A stretch of 48,683 bases of DNA from Candidatus Alangreenwoodia gallinarii (GTDB lineage Bacteria > Bacillota > Clostridia > Peptostreptococcales > Anaerovoracaceae). Position 1 is the first letter of the stretch; every line of letters starts with the position of its first letter. Shown here piece by piece: positions 32,345 to 41,448 of the stretch. The DNA lies in NCBI GenBank assembly GCA_904398315.1, contig CAJFPD010000031.1, positions 1-48,683 of the forward strand, in the 5' to 3' direction. Position numbers and translations under genes: made by a program. Under the pieces are notes generated by a model that was not told the DNA's origin, searched no databases, and saw only the letters and a program-made list of their open reading frames with translations.

Positions 32345-33352
32345 TCAGACGATCAGACCTCTGAGATCATCATCTGCATATTCATAAATTTTGACGCCGT
32401 CATCGTTATAATGCATCCGCACCTTGCCGTTGTGATACAGAAATACCATGTGAGCGTCGGCTTCCCCCGTCGCAAACCATTTCTGCGAAGGAGGAAAACT
32501 CTCCCAGTCCTTTGCATTGATATCCCACGTCATGCGCGCCGCCGCATCCCAGGAATCCATAGGGCCGTTTTCCTTCAGCGTCTGAAGCGCCTCGGCACAG
32601 CGCAGTTCATGATGTTTTCTCAGGCCTGCGATTCTTCCACTGACATCCTGAAGCATATTCCTGTGCCCCACGAAAATAGTCCGGATATCGAGATTTTCCA
32701 CGATGCGAAGGCTTTTTATATACTCTGTAAGAGGATCGTCGAGATAAAGTTCATAGCAGAGATTCGGCGTAATGTCTCCGAGAATCATATCTCCGGCAAA
32801 GAAAATTCCGTTCTCCTCGTCGTACAGACAGGTGTGCCCCGGGGAATGACCGGGGGTGACGATGCAGCGGAAATGATAACCGCCCGCTTCCAGAATCTGA
32901 CCGTCCTGTACATAGGTAAAGTCCACTTCGCTGTCCGGACGCCACATCACTCCGGGATGCGTCGCCAAAGCCTCTTCCTTCGGAAGCTTGAGACCGCCCC
33001 GCCGAAACTCCTCATAGATATGCTCCCAGTATTCATCTTTATGGAGCATATTGACGACTCTTGCTTCGCGTTCCTCGGCATAAGCCGTATTTTTATCCGT
33101 CTTCAGAGAAAAGATCTGGCCGCTGTGATCTGCGTGGAGATGAGTCAGAAAAATATCTGTGCTGTCGAAATCCACATGCAGTTCGTCAAGGGCGGACATC
33201 ATCGCCTCGCGGCATTCCGGACGGTTGAATCCGGTATCGATGATGAGGCTTCTCTCCTTCCCGCGTATCAGATAGGAATTCAACAGCTTCATCGGATTTT
33301 TCGGCAGAGGCACTTCGATTCTGTAGATATTTTTCATCATTTCCGTAACCAT
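32345..33352 (-). CDS. Metallo-beta-lactamase-fold hydrolase
   Basis: A 335-aa protein with the MBL metal-binding motif THLHADHSG near residue 86, a downstream His in GHSPGHTCLY, the Asp in FFAGDMIL and a final His in FVGHRN. This gives the residues for a two-metal hydrolase site of the glyoxalase II/lactonase type. A C-terminal winged-helix-like extension follows (HHELRCAEALQTL). GGAG lies before the ATG at 33352, inside the 3' end of the YitT gene, with a 16-base overlap. It ends one base before the DUF5685-like start. Substrate unknown. Confidence 0.88.
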   Translation of the reverse strand: MVTEMMKNIYRIEVPLPKNPMKLLNSYLIRGKERSLIIDTGFNRPECREAMMSALDELHVDFDSTDIFLTHLHADHSGQIFSLKTDKNTAYAEEREARVVNMLHKDEYWEHIYEEFRRGGLKLPKEEALATHPGVMWRPDSEVDFTYVQDGQILEAGGYHFRCIVTPGHSPGHTCLYDEENGIFFAGDMILGDITPNLCYELYLDDPLTEYIKSLRIVENLDIRTIFVGHRNMLQDVSGRIAGLRKHHELRCAEALQTLKENGPMDSWDAAARMTWDINAKDWESFPPSQKWFATGEADAHMVFLYHNGKVRMHYNDDGVKIYEYADDDLRGLIV

Positions 33353-34437
33353 AGCTTTTCTCCTTTATTCACCTTTCTCCTCTTTTTATTTTCTCCATCC
33401 GGCTTTTTTTCCATATCTGAAATTTCCCGCTCCGAAGCCGGAGCCTCCGGTACGTCTTTTGAGGCAGTTTCAGATCTCTGCTCTCCGACACCTTTTTCCG
33501 GCGTCTTCCGGGTAGTTTCCGTCGCCTTTGGTGTTTCGGCGGCAGTTTCCGTATGTATCTCCACATTCCATTCCTCGCTATAGGAATCGATCGGAACATC
33601 GTTTTTCTTGATATGTTTTCCCACGATCTCCGAAACATCGGAAACTGTCATAAAAGCCGATTCATCCGCGCCGCGCACGATTTTCCTCAGTTCCATCAGT
33701 TCCAGCTGCGTAATCACACAGTACAGAATGACCTTCTGACCGCTGATCAGACCTTCTCCCTCAAGCATCGTCACCGTTCTTCCGAGCCTGGAGTAGATGT
33801 CATCTGCGATCTTTCTTCCGTCATTTGTGATGATCATGACAGATTTTGTCTTGCCGAATCCGTTCTCCACGATATCGATAAGCTTTGACGTGATAAAATA
33901 TGCGATCAGACTGTACATCGCTCTGTCCCATCCGAACAGGAAACCGGCCACTCCGTAAATTACGATATTAAAACAGAAAATCGTCTGACCGACGGAAAAC
34001 GACATCTTTTTATTGATCAGAATAGCCACCATCTCCGTTCCGTCGATACAGCCTCCGCAGCGGATTACCAGTCCGACACCGATTCCCAGAATCACACCGC
34101 CGAACACCGTAGCCAGGATCGAATCCTGCGTCGCATTCGTCATCTCCTTGAACTGTTCCAGAAGTACGGAAAAGACGACGATCGCATAAGCATATTTAAT
34201 GATGAAATCTCTTCCGAGCTGAATAAATCCGATGATAAAAAACGGGATGTTTAAAATGACGATGAGAATACTTAATGGAATATCTGTCAGAAAATTGATG
34301 ATCATACCGATTCCGTTAAGGCCTCCGTCCAGAATTCTGAACGGGATCAGAAAATTTTCCAGTGCTGCTGCAGCCAGCGCGGCACCTGCTGTCAGCCCGA
34401 TGACAGAAAAGATCCATTCTTTGATTTTTTCTTTCAT
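33337..34437 (-). CDS. YitT-family membrane protein
   Basis: A 366-aa inner-membrane protein. Five or six hydrophobic helices fill residues 10-185 with the family segments LDGGLNGIGMIINF and GGCIDGTEMVAI, then a DUF2179-type cytoplasmic domain (KSVMIITNDGRKIADDIYSRL, about 200-280). A 75-residue Glu/Lys/Thr-rich disordered tail follows that is not part of the usual family. Function is unknown; transport has been suggested for the family. It is probably first in the operon running to recX. Confidence 0.88.
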   Translation of the reverse strand: MKEKIKEWIFSVIGLTAGAALAAAALENFLIPFRILDGGLNGIGMIINFLTDIPLSILIVILNIPFFIIGFIQLGRDFIIKYAYAIVVFSVLLEQFKEMTNATQDSILATVFGGVILGIGVGLVIRCGGCIDGTEMVAILINKKMSFSVGQTIFCFNIVIYGVAGFLFGWDRAMYSLIAYFITSKLIDIVENGFGKTKSVMIITNDGRKIADDIYSRLGRTVTMLEGEGLISGQKVILYCVITQLELMELRKIVRGADESAFMTVSDVSEIVGKHIKKNDVPIDSYSEEWNVEIHTETAAETPKATETTRKTPEKGVGEQRSETASKDVPEAPASEREISDMEKKPDGENKKRRKVNKGEKLWLRK

Positions 34438-34679
34438 ACAACCACTCCTTACTAAGAACCCCTGTCGTTTCTTTCCAGAATCCCCCCGATTGCAGAAATA
34501 AAACAGAAAACTCCGACCCGCATCTGCTGTGAGGAGACACTGGTGCAGAACATATATTTGTTTTATTTTATCATGTTTTTATGTCACACCGCTATGCAAT
34601 CCGTGAAATTTCTGTGAATATAATTGTATAAAAAATGCGTATGATATGAACGGAAAGCCGTTTTCTGATCACAGACCGG

Positions 34680-35588
34680 TCAATATGCCGCCTCGATCTG
34701 CTTCGCCCGATAAAACAGAAACTCGTTAGCCGGTACAGGAATACCGTGTTTTTCCGCCAGTTCGATCACAGTCCCGGCAAACATATCCACTTCCGTCTTC
34801 CTTTTCTGCATACTGTCCTGCCGCATGGACGGCACGCTGTCCGGTCTCAGCGTCCTGAGAATATCGATATATTCTTCGATCGTCTCTTCGGTGATTCCTA
34901 TTCCCTCTGCATTGGCTACCGCTTTTACCTCCCGCATGGCAGCAATCATCACATCGTGTGCCTCCCCCGGTTTCAGGCATCCGGCGTAATCCGTCCCGTA
35001 TACCATACAGGTCTGGTTGACCCCGACATTCAGCATAAACTTGCTCCACATTCTCAGCATGATATCCTCTTCCGTGACGTAAGGCATTTCAATCCGGTCA
35101 AAATATGATACGACCTCGCGCAGCAAAGCATCGTTCCGCCCCGCGGGAACGCCGATATGAAGCTTTCCCATCTGCGAAAACGTCAGATCATCGCCGATTT
35201 TTACGGCATCCATTCCCTGTGCCACGGTATAGACGATATTTTCCTCTCCGTAACGTTCCGCGATAATCCTCTCACTGCTGATTCCGTTCATGACAGACAT
35301 GATGACAGTATGGCTTCCGACACAGTTTTTCATCGTATCGAGGGCCGATTCCAGATCATGATATTTTACCGCTACGATGACGAGATCAACAGGCAACGCC
35401 TCCTCCTCCGACTCCAGAGTAAAATCGACAACCTTTCCGTTTACCGTAAATATCTTATCACGATAACGCCGTCTCCTTTCATCGCTCACCACAAATGTTA
35501 CCGCATCGCTCCCCGCATGATCCGCAATATGAGAACCGTACAGGAGTCCCAGCGCTCCCATCCCTATGATCGCTGTTTTTTCTATCAT
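34680..35588 (-). CDS. Ketopantoate reductase family protein (PanE/ApbA-like)
   Basis: A 302-aa NAD(P)-dependent reductase. The N-terminal Rossmann motif is IIGMGALGLLYGSHIAD; DLVIVAVKYHDLESAL and SVMNGISSE follow; the C-terminal helical domain has MWSKFMLNVGVNQTC with the catalytic-type Lys, and PSMRQDSMQKRKTEVDMFAG. In pantothenate synthesis PanE reduces 2-dehydropantoate, but many clostridial paralogues have other 2-oxoacid substrates and no panB or panC is nearby. The ATG at 35588 with AAAGGG is used rather than the longer ORF. Confidence 0.88.
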   Translation of the reverse strand: MIEKTAIIGMGALGLLYGSHIADHAGSDAVTFVVSDERRRRYRDKIFTVNGKVVDFTLESEEEALPVDLVIVAVKYHDLESALDTMKNCVGSHTVIMSVMNGISSERIIAERYGEENIVYTVAQGMDAVKIGDDLTFSQMGKLHIGVPAGRNDALLREVVSYFDRIEMPYVTEEDIMLRMWSKFMLNVGVNQTCMVYGTDYAGCLKPGEAHDVMIAAMREVKAVANAEGIGITEETIEEYIDILRTLRPDSVPSMRQDSMQKRKTEVDMFAGTVIELAEKHGIPVPANEFLFYRAKQIEAAY

Positions 35589-35729
35589 GAAATTACCCTT
35601 TCTCCGACAACTGCCGCTCCGCCCGCCTGTGCGGCTTCTCTGCGGCGGCCGGCACATCTCCGATTATTTTTATTATCTCAGAATAACTATACAACACCGG
35701 AGGGAAAATTTCCATTCCTTTCCCTCTGT

Positions 35730-37037
35730 TCACCCTGCATCTCCCTGTGATGTCTGTTCACACGGTTTTTCCGTAAAAAGGCAGACCGTCACGCAGAACA
35801 TGTTATCTTTGCTGTAAAACCGCATACTTCCGTCATATTTCCGTATCGCTCTTTCGACACTTTTCAGACCGAGACCGTGATCTGCCGCATTTTCCTTTGT
35901 CGTCATGAGAGTATCCTCGCCGATGAGGAGTTTTCCTGAATACGTATTGCGGATATCAAAAAGAAAAAATCTTTTGCCCCGATACTCCAGCCGGAATGTG
36001 ATGATCTTCTCGTCCGTTTTTTCCGCCGCTTCTATGGCATTGTCCAGCAGGTTTCCAAGAATGCAGGTGAGGTCAAAATCCTCCAGAAGCAGCCTGTCCG
36101 GAATTCTGACATCATATTCCACATGAATATCTCTTTTCTCCGCCTCTGCAATCTTATAATTCAGAATGCTGTCTGCCACAGCATTTCCCGTCCTGATTCT
36201 CTGTCTGCTGCGGCAGAATACCTCCATCTTTTTCAGATAACTGAGACATTCCTCCGTATGCCCGTGTTCGATGTGATACTGCAGAACCATAAAATGATTG
36301 ATAATATCGTGGCGGAAAATTCTCAGGCTTTCCACAGTGGCAGACATGAGATCCAGCTGTTCGATACTACGGTGTGCCCGCTGCGCCAGCAGTTTCCTTT
36401 CCATTCTTTCATAGCGGAGACAGGCGAAACTTTTATGCAGAAGAAAAACGAGCAGATTGATAAACAGGATACACATCGTTCCCATCATCATCTGAAAGTG
36501 AGAAATCTCTCCTGATATTATGAAAGTCAATATATAAAAGGACAGCGCCGGAGCCGCCAGAAGCAGTATTCCGCGGCTTCGCAGAAGGATTTCCGGGACT
36601 TCCGCGCTCTGATCCAACGCTGTGAGAATACGGACATACGTCAACATCGCCAGCTTTGAAGCGACTTCCTCCCAGACGCAAAGGGAGGATAAAACAGAAG
36701 AAGTTCCGGAGTAAAACAGGATTCTGAATATCCTGTCGAAGCAGAATACCAGCCCGAAAGTATAAATCGTCACGCCTATCCTTTTCGCCGGATTTCCTCT
36801 GCAGCTGAAAATAATCAGACATGCGGAACACAGATATCCTGTCGCGCAGATTGCCGGATTCAGATCCGAAAAACAGGGGATCGTCAGGAAGATGTAGTAA
36901 ACTGCATATCCTGCATTTTCCATCGGAAGTGCTTCCTGATCCCGGTCGAAAAAATAATGTATCATCCTCCGAACGGTCATCACGCTCACGAAATTTGCAA
37001 TGATATAAATGATGTCAGCTGTTGTGAATGCCACCAC
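35730..37037 (-). CDS. GHKL-family (AgrC-like) sensor histidine kinase
   Basis: A 435-aa membrane kinase. Six or so hydrophobic helices occupy residues 1-210, followed by a dimerisation helix with the phospho-acceptor His in FRHDIINHF, then the GHKL ATPase domain with NLLDNAIEAAE (N box) and HGLGLKSVERAIRKYDG (G box). This is the AgrC type that typically senses peptide signals. No AgrA/LytTR regulator, AgrB or peptide gene adjoins it. Start is uncertain: the ORF-track GTG at 37043 is only three bases from AAAGG, so the GTG at 37037 was chosen. Confidence 0.85.
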   Translation of the reverse strand: MVAFTTADIIYIIANFVSVMTVRRMIHYFFDRDQEALPMENAGYAVYYIFLTIPCFSDLNPAICATGYLCSACLIIFSCRGNPAKRIGVTIYTFGLVFCFDRIFRILFYSGTSSVLSSLCVWEEVASKLAMLTYVRILTALDQSAEVPEILLRSRGILLLAAPALSFYILTFIISGEISHFQMMMGTMCILFINLLVFLLHKSFACLRYERMERKLLAQRAHRSIEQLDLMSATVESLRIFRHDIINHFMVLQYHIEHGHTEECLSYLKKMEVFCRSRQRIRTGNAVADSILNYKIAEAEKRDIHVEYDVRIPDRLLLEDFDLTCILGNLLDNAIEAAEKTDEKIITFRLEYRGKRFFLFDIRNTYSGKLLIGEDTLMTTKENAADHGLGLKSVERAIRKYDGSMRFYSKDNMFCVTVCLFTEKPCEQTSQGDAG

Positions 37038-37144
37038 TGTCACTGTCCTTTCTTCACCTCAGATTTCATGCCTCATATTGTTTTTTCAGACTGGTCCGCA
37101 GCAGTCCGCCTCCGGAAACAGAACATCCGCTTCCTCAACAGAAA

Positions 37145-37183
37145 AAGCACTCATGCTCGGTACACCGAGTCACGAGTGCTTAC
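37145..37183 (-). terminator. Terminator after ppdK
   Basis: AGCACTC pairs with GAGTGCT, with an inner CTCGGT/ACCGAG stem, followed on the minus strand by TTTTTC. It lies about 35 bases after the ppdK stop. Confidence 0.85.
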
Positions 37184-37214
37184 TTACAGCTGTGTCCCTT
37201 TAATGTTTTATCGA

Positions 37215-39839
37215 TCAGCGAGGATTTTTAATCTGAGCGTGTGCTGCAGCCAGTCTCGCGATCGGTACTCTGAACGGCGAGCAAGAAACGTAATCCAGGC
37301 CGACATTGTGGAAGAATTCCACAGAAGACGGATCTCCGCCGTGCTCTCCGCATACGCCGAGATGGATATCCGGTCTCGTCTTTCTTCCCAGTTCTACTGC
37401 CAGTTTTACCAGCTTGCCTACACCGTCCTGATCGAACTTTGCAAACGGATCGTTCTCAAAGATTTTATGTTCGTAATACTCAGGAAGGAATTTCCCCGCG
37501 TCATCACGGCTGAAACCGAATGTCATCTGCGTCAGATCGTTCGTTCCGAAGCTGAAGAATTCCGCATCTTTTGCGATTTCATCCGCCGTAAGCGCCGCCC
37601 GAGGGATTTCGATCATTGTTCCCACATGATATTTCAGCTCTGCACCGGCTTCTTCGATGACTTTATCTGCCGTCTCAACGACGATATCTTTGACGAATTT
37701 CAGTTCCTTTTCCTCGCCGACCAGCGGGATCATGATCTCAGGAACGATGTTATAATCTGTCTCTCTGTTTACATTGATCGCCGCTTCAATGATCGCTCTC
37801 GCCTGCATCGCTGCGATTTCAGGATAAGTAACTGCCAGTCTGCAGCCTCTGTGCCCCATCATAGGATTCACTTCCTGCAGCTGCACGACAGTATCCTTCA
37901 GTTCTTCGAAGGAAATTCCCATCGTCTTCGCCAGATCAGCGATCGCTTCATCTTCATGAGGCAGGAATTCATGAAGAGGCGGATCGAGAAGGCGCACTGT
38001 AACAGGTCTGCCTTCCATCACTTTATAAATTCGCTCAAAGTCGCCTCTCTGCATCGGCAGAAGCTTCGCCAGAGCTTTTTCCCTCTGTTCTTTTGTCTTG
38101 GATACGATCATTTCACGTACGGCAGGGATTCTCTCCTCATCGAAGAACATGTGCTCTGTACGCGTCAGACCGATTCCCTCTGCGCCGAATTTTACCGCCT
38201 GAGCTGCATCCGGTTCCGTATCCGCATTGGTGCGGACCTTGAGCTTTCTCACATCATCAGCCCAGCCCATGACTGTCTCAAAGTCTCCTGTGATCTTTGC
38301 CGGTTCCGTAGGAATTTTTCCGATATAAACATTTCCTGTCGAACCGTCGATGGACATGAACTCTCCCTCTTTTACGACGTGTCCGTCTACCCTGAGAGTT
38401 TTAGCCTCCTCATCAATGACGATAGATCCGCATCCGCTGACGCAGCAGGTTCCCATACCTCTCGCCACAACAGCAGCGTGAGATGTCATGCCGCCGCGGC
38501 AGGTGAGAATACCTTCTGCAGCCGCCATACCCTCGATGTCCTCCGGAGACGTTTCCAGTCTCACCAGAAGAACCGGACCTTCCTTCGCATGTTCCTTCGC
38601 GTCTTCCGCTGTAAAGTAAACGGCACCGCACGCCGCACCCGGAGAAGCCGCCAGACCGTTTGCCACCGGCTCAGCCGCTTTCAGAGCTTCTTCATTGAAC
38701 TGCGGATGCAGGACGGAGTCCAGCTGCTTCGGATCCACTTTCAGGATCGCTTCCTCTCTCGTGCAGAGACCTTCCTCCACGAGAGCCACCGCAATTCTCA
38801 GAGCGGAAGCTGCCGTTCTCTTTCCGTTTCTCGTCTGCAACATGTAGAGCTTTCCTCTCTCGATGGTAAACTCCATATCCTGCATATCTTTGTAGTGATT
38901 TTCCAGTTTATCTGCGATTTTCTTAAATTCACTGTAGACATCCGGCATGATCTCTGCCAGCTGATCGATGGTATGCGGCGTACGGATTCCCGCTACGACG
39001 TCTTCTCCCTGTGCGTTCATGAGAAATTCCCCGAACAGGTTCTTCTCACCGGTGGCCGGGTCCCTCGTAAACGCTACACCTGTGCCGGAATCGTCCCCCC
39101 AGTTTCCGAATACCATGGACTGTACGTTGACAGCCGTTCCCCAGCTGCTCGGAATATCGTTCATCTTTCTGTACGCATTTGCCCTCGGATTATCCCAGCT
39201 GCGGAATACAGCCTTGACGGATTCCATCAGCTGAATCTTCGGATCCTGAGGAAATTCCACGCCCATCTTTTCTTTATAATATTCCTTGAAATGCTCCACG
39301 AGCCTCTTCATATCATCCGCATCGAGCTCCGCATCGTATTTCACGCCGCGTTCCGCCTTCACCTGATCTATGTATTTTTCAAAATCGGATTTTGGCAGTT
39401 CCATTACGACATCGGAAAACATCTGGATGAATCTCCTGTAAGAGTCATATACGAACCGCGGATTATTCGTCAGAGTAATCATACCCTCCGCTACGACATC
39501 ATTGATACCGAGATTGAGAATCGTATCCATCATGCCCGGCATGGAAGCTCTTGCTCCGGAGCGTACGGAAACGAGAAGCGGATTGTCGGGATTTCCGAAT
39601 TTTTTACCTGTAATCTCTTCCAGTTTCGCCATGTAAGCGATGATGTCGCTTTCGATTTCCGGTGCGATCGTTCTCCCGTCATCGTAGTATCGATTGCACG
39701 CTTCCGTGGTGATCGTAAAACCCTGTGGCACCGGCATGCCCAGATTTGTCATCTCAGCCAGGTTTGCGCCCTTTCCGCCGAGAAGCTCTCTCATGTCTGC
39801 ATTACCTTCTGTAAACAGATACAGATACTTTGTACTCAT
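37215..39839 (-). CDS. ppdK: Pyruvate, phosphate dikinase
   Basis: An 874-aa enzyme that interconverts pyruvate, ATP and phosphate with PEP, AMP and PPi. The N-terminal ATP-grasp part has LLGGKGANLAEM and GMMDTILNLG; the swivelling phosphohistidine domain has GGMTSHAAVVARGMG near residue 455; the C-terminal TIM barrel has GLTRTEHMFF, GHRGCRL, SFGTNDLTQM and the Cys/Gly-rich GVCGEHGGDP. Full length. Common in anaerobic Clostridia for PPi-linked glycolysis or gluconeogenesis. Transcribed alone. Confidence 0.97.
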   Translation of the reverse strand: MSTKYLYLFTEGNADMRELLGGKGANLAEMTNLGMPVPQGFTITTEACNRYYDDGRTIAPEIESDIIAYMAKLEEITGKKFGNPDNPLLVSVRSGARASMPGMMDTILNLGINDVVAEGMITLTNNPRFVYDSYRRFIQMFSDVVMELPKSDFEKYIDQVKAERGVKYDAELDADDMKRLVEHFKEYYKEKMGVEFPQDPKIQLMESVKAVFRSWDNPRANAYRKMNDIPSSWGTAVNVQSMVFGNWGDDSGTGVAFTRDPATGEKNLFGEFLMNAQGEDVVAGIRTPHTIDQLAEIMPDVYSEFKKIADKLENHYKDMQDMEFTIERGKLYMLQTRNGKRTAASALRIAVALVEEGLCTREEAILKVDPKQLDSVLHPQFNEEALKAAEPVANGLAASPGAACGAVYFTAEDAKEHAKEGPVLLVRLETSPEDIEGMAAAEGILTCRGGMTSHAAVVARGMGTCCVSGCGSIVIDEEAKTLRVDGHVVKEGEFMSIDGSTGNVYIGKIPTEPAKITGDFETVMGWADDVRKLKVRTNADTEPDAAQAVKFGAEGIGLTRTEHMFFDEERIPAVREMIVSKTKEQREKALAKLLPMQRGDFERIYKVMEGRPVTVRLLDPPLHEFLPHEDEAIADLAKTMGISFEELKDTVVQLQEVNPMMGHRGCRLAVTYPEIAAMQARAIIEAAINVNRETDYNIVPEIMIPLVGEEKELKFVKDIVVETADKVIEEAGAELKYHVGTMIEIPRAALTADEIAKDAEFFSFGTNDLTQMTFGFSRDDAGKFLPEYYEHKIFENDPFAKFDQDGVGKLVKLAVELGRKTRPDIHLGVCGEHGGDPSSVEFFHNVGLDYVSCSPFRVPIARLAAAHAQIKNPR

Positions 39840-39904
39840 TGTCTTTGAAATCCTCTCTATTGTGAACTAAACAGTTTATGCATAGTATTATAACATAAAA
39901 TCTG

Positions 39905-39958
39905 CAATGCAACATCTTTTTTATATTTTCGACAATACAACATCCTTTTGTATTTTCG
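39905..39958. repeat. Two tandem copies of a 28-bp unit upstream of ppdK
   Basis: CAATGCAACATC at 39905 and CAATACAACATC at 39933 start two imperfect copies that continue through a TATTTTCG block. They lie just upstream of an extended -10 promoter (TGTTATAAT near 39885-39893, minus strand). They could be operator sites for ppdK. Confidence 0.5.
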
Positions 39959-40004
39959 GTCTCTTTCCTTCTTCAGCAGAAAAATAAATATGTCAAAGTC
40001 GAAT

Positions 40005-40649
40005 TTACCGAAAAGTATCCTTTTCCACGGCAGCCGCAGAAACTTCATAGGAGACATGAATCTCACATTCTCCGCGGGAGTTCTTCTTTCCGTACTGCCT
40101 GCTCTGAAAGCGGCCGTGCAGGTGAACTCTGTCACCCACAGAAAAAGAAGATGCGTACCGTGCATCGTTTCCCCAGGCAATACATGGAATATAATCCGAT
40201 TTTCCGTAAGCGCGGTTTACCGCCAGGAGCAGATCACAGATTTCACGACCCAGCGGTGAAATTCTCCTGACGGGAGGACGGCAGACAAAGCCGTCCAGAA
40301 ACACACTGTTTTCATCAGGAGTCCCGCCATCCGGTCTGATCTGCAGACAGAACAGAAATACTCTCAGATGTGTTCTTCGATCGGTTCTCTCGTTGCAGGT
40401 ACGGATCTGTCCGCTTACCTTTACTCTTGCCCCCGGACGTATCTTCGTCTCAGACGACGACAGACGTCGTCCGGATATTATGACATTCACTTCATCTGTC
40501 GTTCCGCTTCTTCGGATCACGGCGATACGAAACAGAAAAAAGAGTTCACCGTGTGCGGTATGGCTGTACTGCGGATCCGCTGTCACCGTTCCTGACAGGA
40601 AAGCCCGGTTTCTTCGGCGCATCCGTTTTTTCTCTTCCGCACCCGGCAT
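40005..40649 (-). CDS. Single-stranded DNA-binding-like protein with two OB folds
   Basis: A 214-aa protein with two SSB-like OB-fold units. The first (about residues 14-110) begins RNRAFLSGTVTADPQYSHTA, and the second (about 120-205) begins ENSVFLDGFVCRPPVRRISP and includes GDRVHLHGRFQSRQY. Ordinary SSB has one OB fold and an acidic DDDIPF tail; this has two folds and no such tail. The ORF track start is 20 codons earlier; the ATG at 40649 is chosen because AAGGAG precedes it at good spacing, within the 3' end of pdaB. It begins one base after the pdaB stop, so it belongs to the pdaB operon. Confidence 0.75.
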   Translation of the reverse strand: MPGAEEKKRMRRRNRAFLSGTVTADPQYSHTAHGELFFLFRIAVIRRSGTTDEVNVIISGRRLSSSETKIRPGARVKVSGQIRTCNERTDRRTHLRVFLFCLQIRPDGGTPDENSVFLDGFVCRPPVRRISPLGREICDLLLAVNRAYGKSDYIPCIAWGNDARYASSFSVGDRVHLHGRFQSRQYGKKNSRGECEIHVSYEVSAAAVEKDTFR

Positions 40650-40650
40650 C

Positions 40651-40918
40651 TCAGGCTCCTTCTCCGGAGGATTCCCCGGCTGACGGTGCGTCGCTGATCT
40701 GAATTCCATTGTTGTCTATATGATAATCCTCATGATAGATCAGATCGTCGATCTTCACCACCTCGTATCCGCTGTTTCTCAGATTCTCCAGAACCTGAGG
40801 GAGATATTCCAGGACGTGCTGCGCGTTGTTGTGAAACAAAATGATGGAGCCGTTTCCCACATTACGGCTGACTCTCTCTACGATCTGCGCCGCGCTGATA
40901 TCTTTCCAGTCGAGGCTG
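40651..40918 (-). CDS. pdaB: PdaB-like polysaccharide deacetylase, C-terminal segment (3' part of interrupted gene)
   Basis: This is the 3' part of a split gene. In frame it encodes SLDWKDISAAQIVERVSRN, then VGNGSIILFHNNAQ and VLENLRNSGYEVVKIDDLI, the last quarter of a NodB-type polysaccharide deacetylase, including the conserved His in LFHN. It lacks a start codon and cannot be translated on its own except perhaps from an internal GTG (the 69-aa ORF in the track). The upstream sequence from 40919 belongs to the inserted element. Joined to the 44529-45044 part through GAC it gives a 261-codon gene. Confidence 0.88.
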
Positions 40919-40940
40919 TCAGCGTGCGCCGCAGCGGAAA
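40906..40940. other. Left attachment site of the pdaB element
   Basis: Host half CCAGTCGAGGCTG, crossover TC at 40919-40920, then AG and the 18-base element arm starting CGTGCGCCGCAG. The arm is the reverse complement, with one mismatch, of the arm at the other end. The short core TCA is shared with the right site. Confidence 0.85.
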
Positions 40941-40968
40941 ATGAGAAATACCGTTTGACGGGAAGTAT

Positions 40969-41346
40969 TTACCTTTGTTTTACTGCGATGCACTCGATTT
41001 CCACCCTGCTGCCTTTCGGAATCGCGGCCACCTGAACGCAGCTGCGAGCGGGATACGGTTCCTGAAAGCGGGAGGCATAGACTTCATTCATCGCGGCAAA
41101 ATCACCGAGATCCGCTAAAAATACCGATGTTTTCACCACATCCGCCATCGTCATGCCGTTTGCGCCCAGAATATTTTCGAGATTGGAAAGCGACTGTGCC
41201 GTCTGCTCTTCAATCGTTTCCGGAATATTTCCGGTCTGCGGATCCACCGGAATCTGCCCTGATACAAATACAATCCCTGCTGTTTCCAGTCCCTGAGAAT
41301 ACGGTCCGATAGCCGCCGGAGCCTTTGTCGTACTGATAACTTTCAT
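40969..41346 (-). CDS. ridA: RidA-family enamine/imine deaminase
   Basis: A 125-aa RidA (YjgF/YER057c) protein with GPYSQGLETAGIVFVSGQIP, the catalytic Arg in PARSCVQVAA and the IECIAV C-terminus. RidA hydrolyses reactive 2-aminoacrylate and related enamines released by PLP dehydratases, which fits the threonine ammonia-lyase gene 100 bases upstream. Both lie inside the element interrupting pdaB, on the same strand as pdaB, and would leave the chromosome when it excises. Its stop is 49 bp from the left crossover. Confidence 0.95.
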   Translation of the reverse strand: MKVISTTKAPAAIGPYSQGLETAGIVFVSGQIPVDPQTGNIPETIEEQTAQSLSNLENILGANGMTMADVVKTSVFLADLGDFAAMNEVYASRFQEPYPARSCVQVAAIPKGSRVEIECIAVKQR

Positions 41347-41448
41347 TCTCTTTTCTCCTTCTCTGCCTGATGTCCGATAAACGTGAATTTCTTCAGCGTG
41401 AATTTCTTCGCTCTGTATTTTTTCTTTCCGGTCTTAACCGGTCGGTTT

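Noticed and set aside
36957-39848. 963-aa plus-strand ORF
   Set aside because: It is a shadow in the antisense of ppdK, with a His/Arg/Phe-rich composition and no domain.
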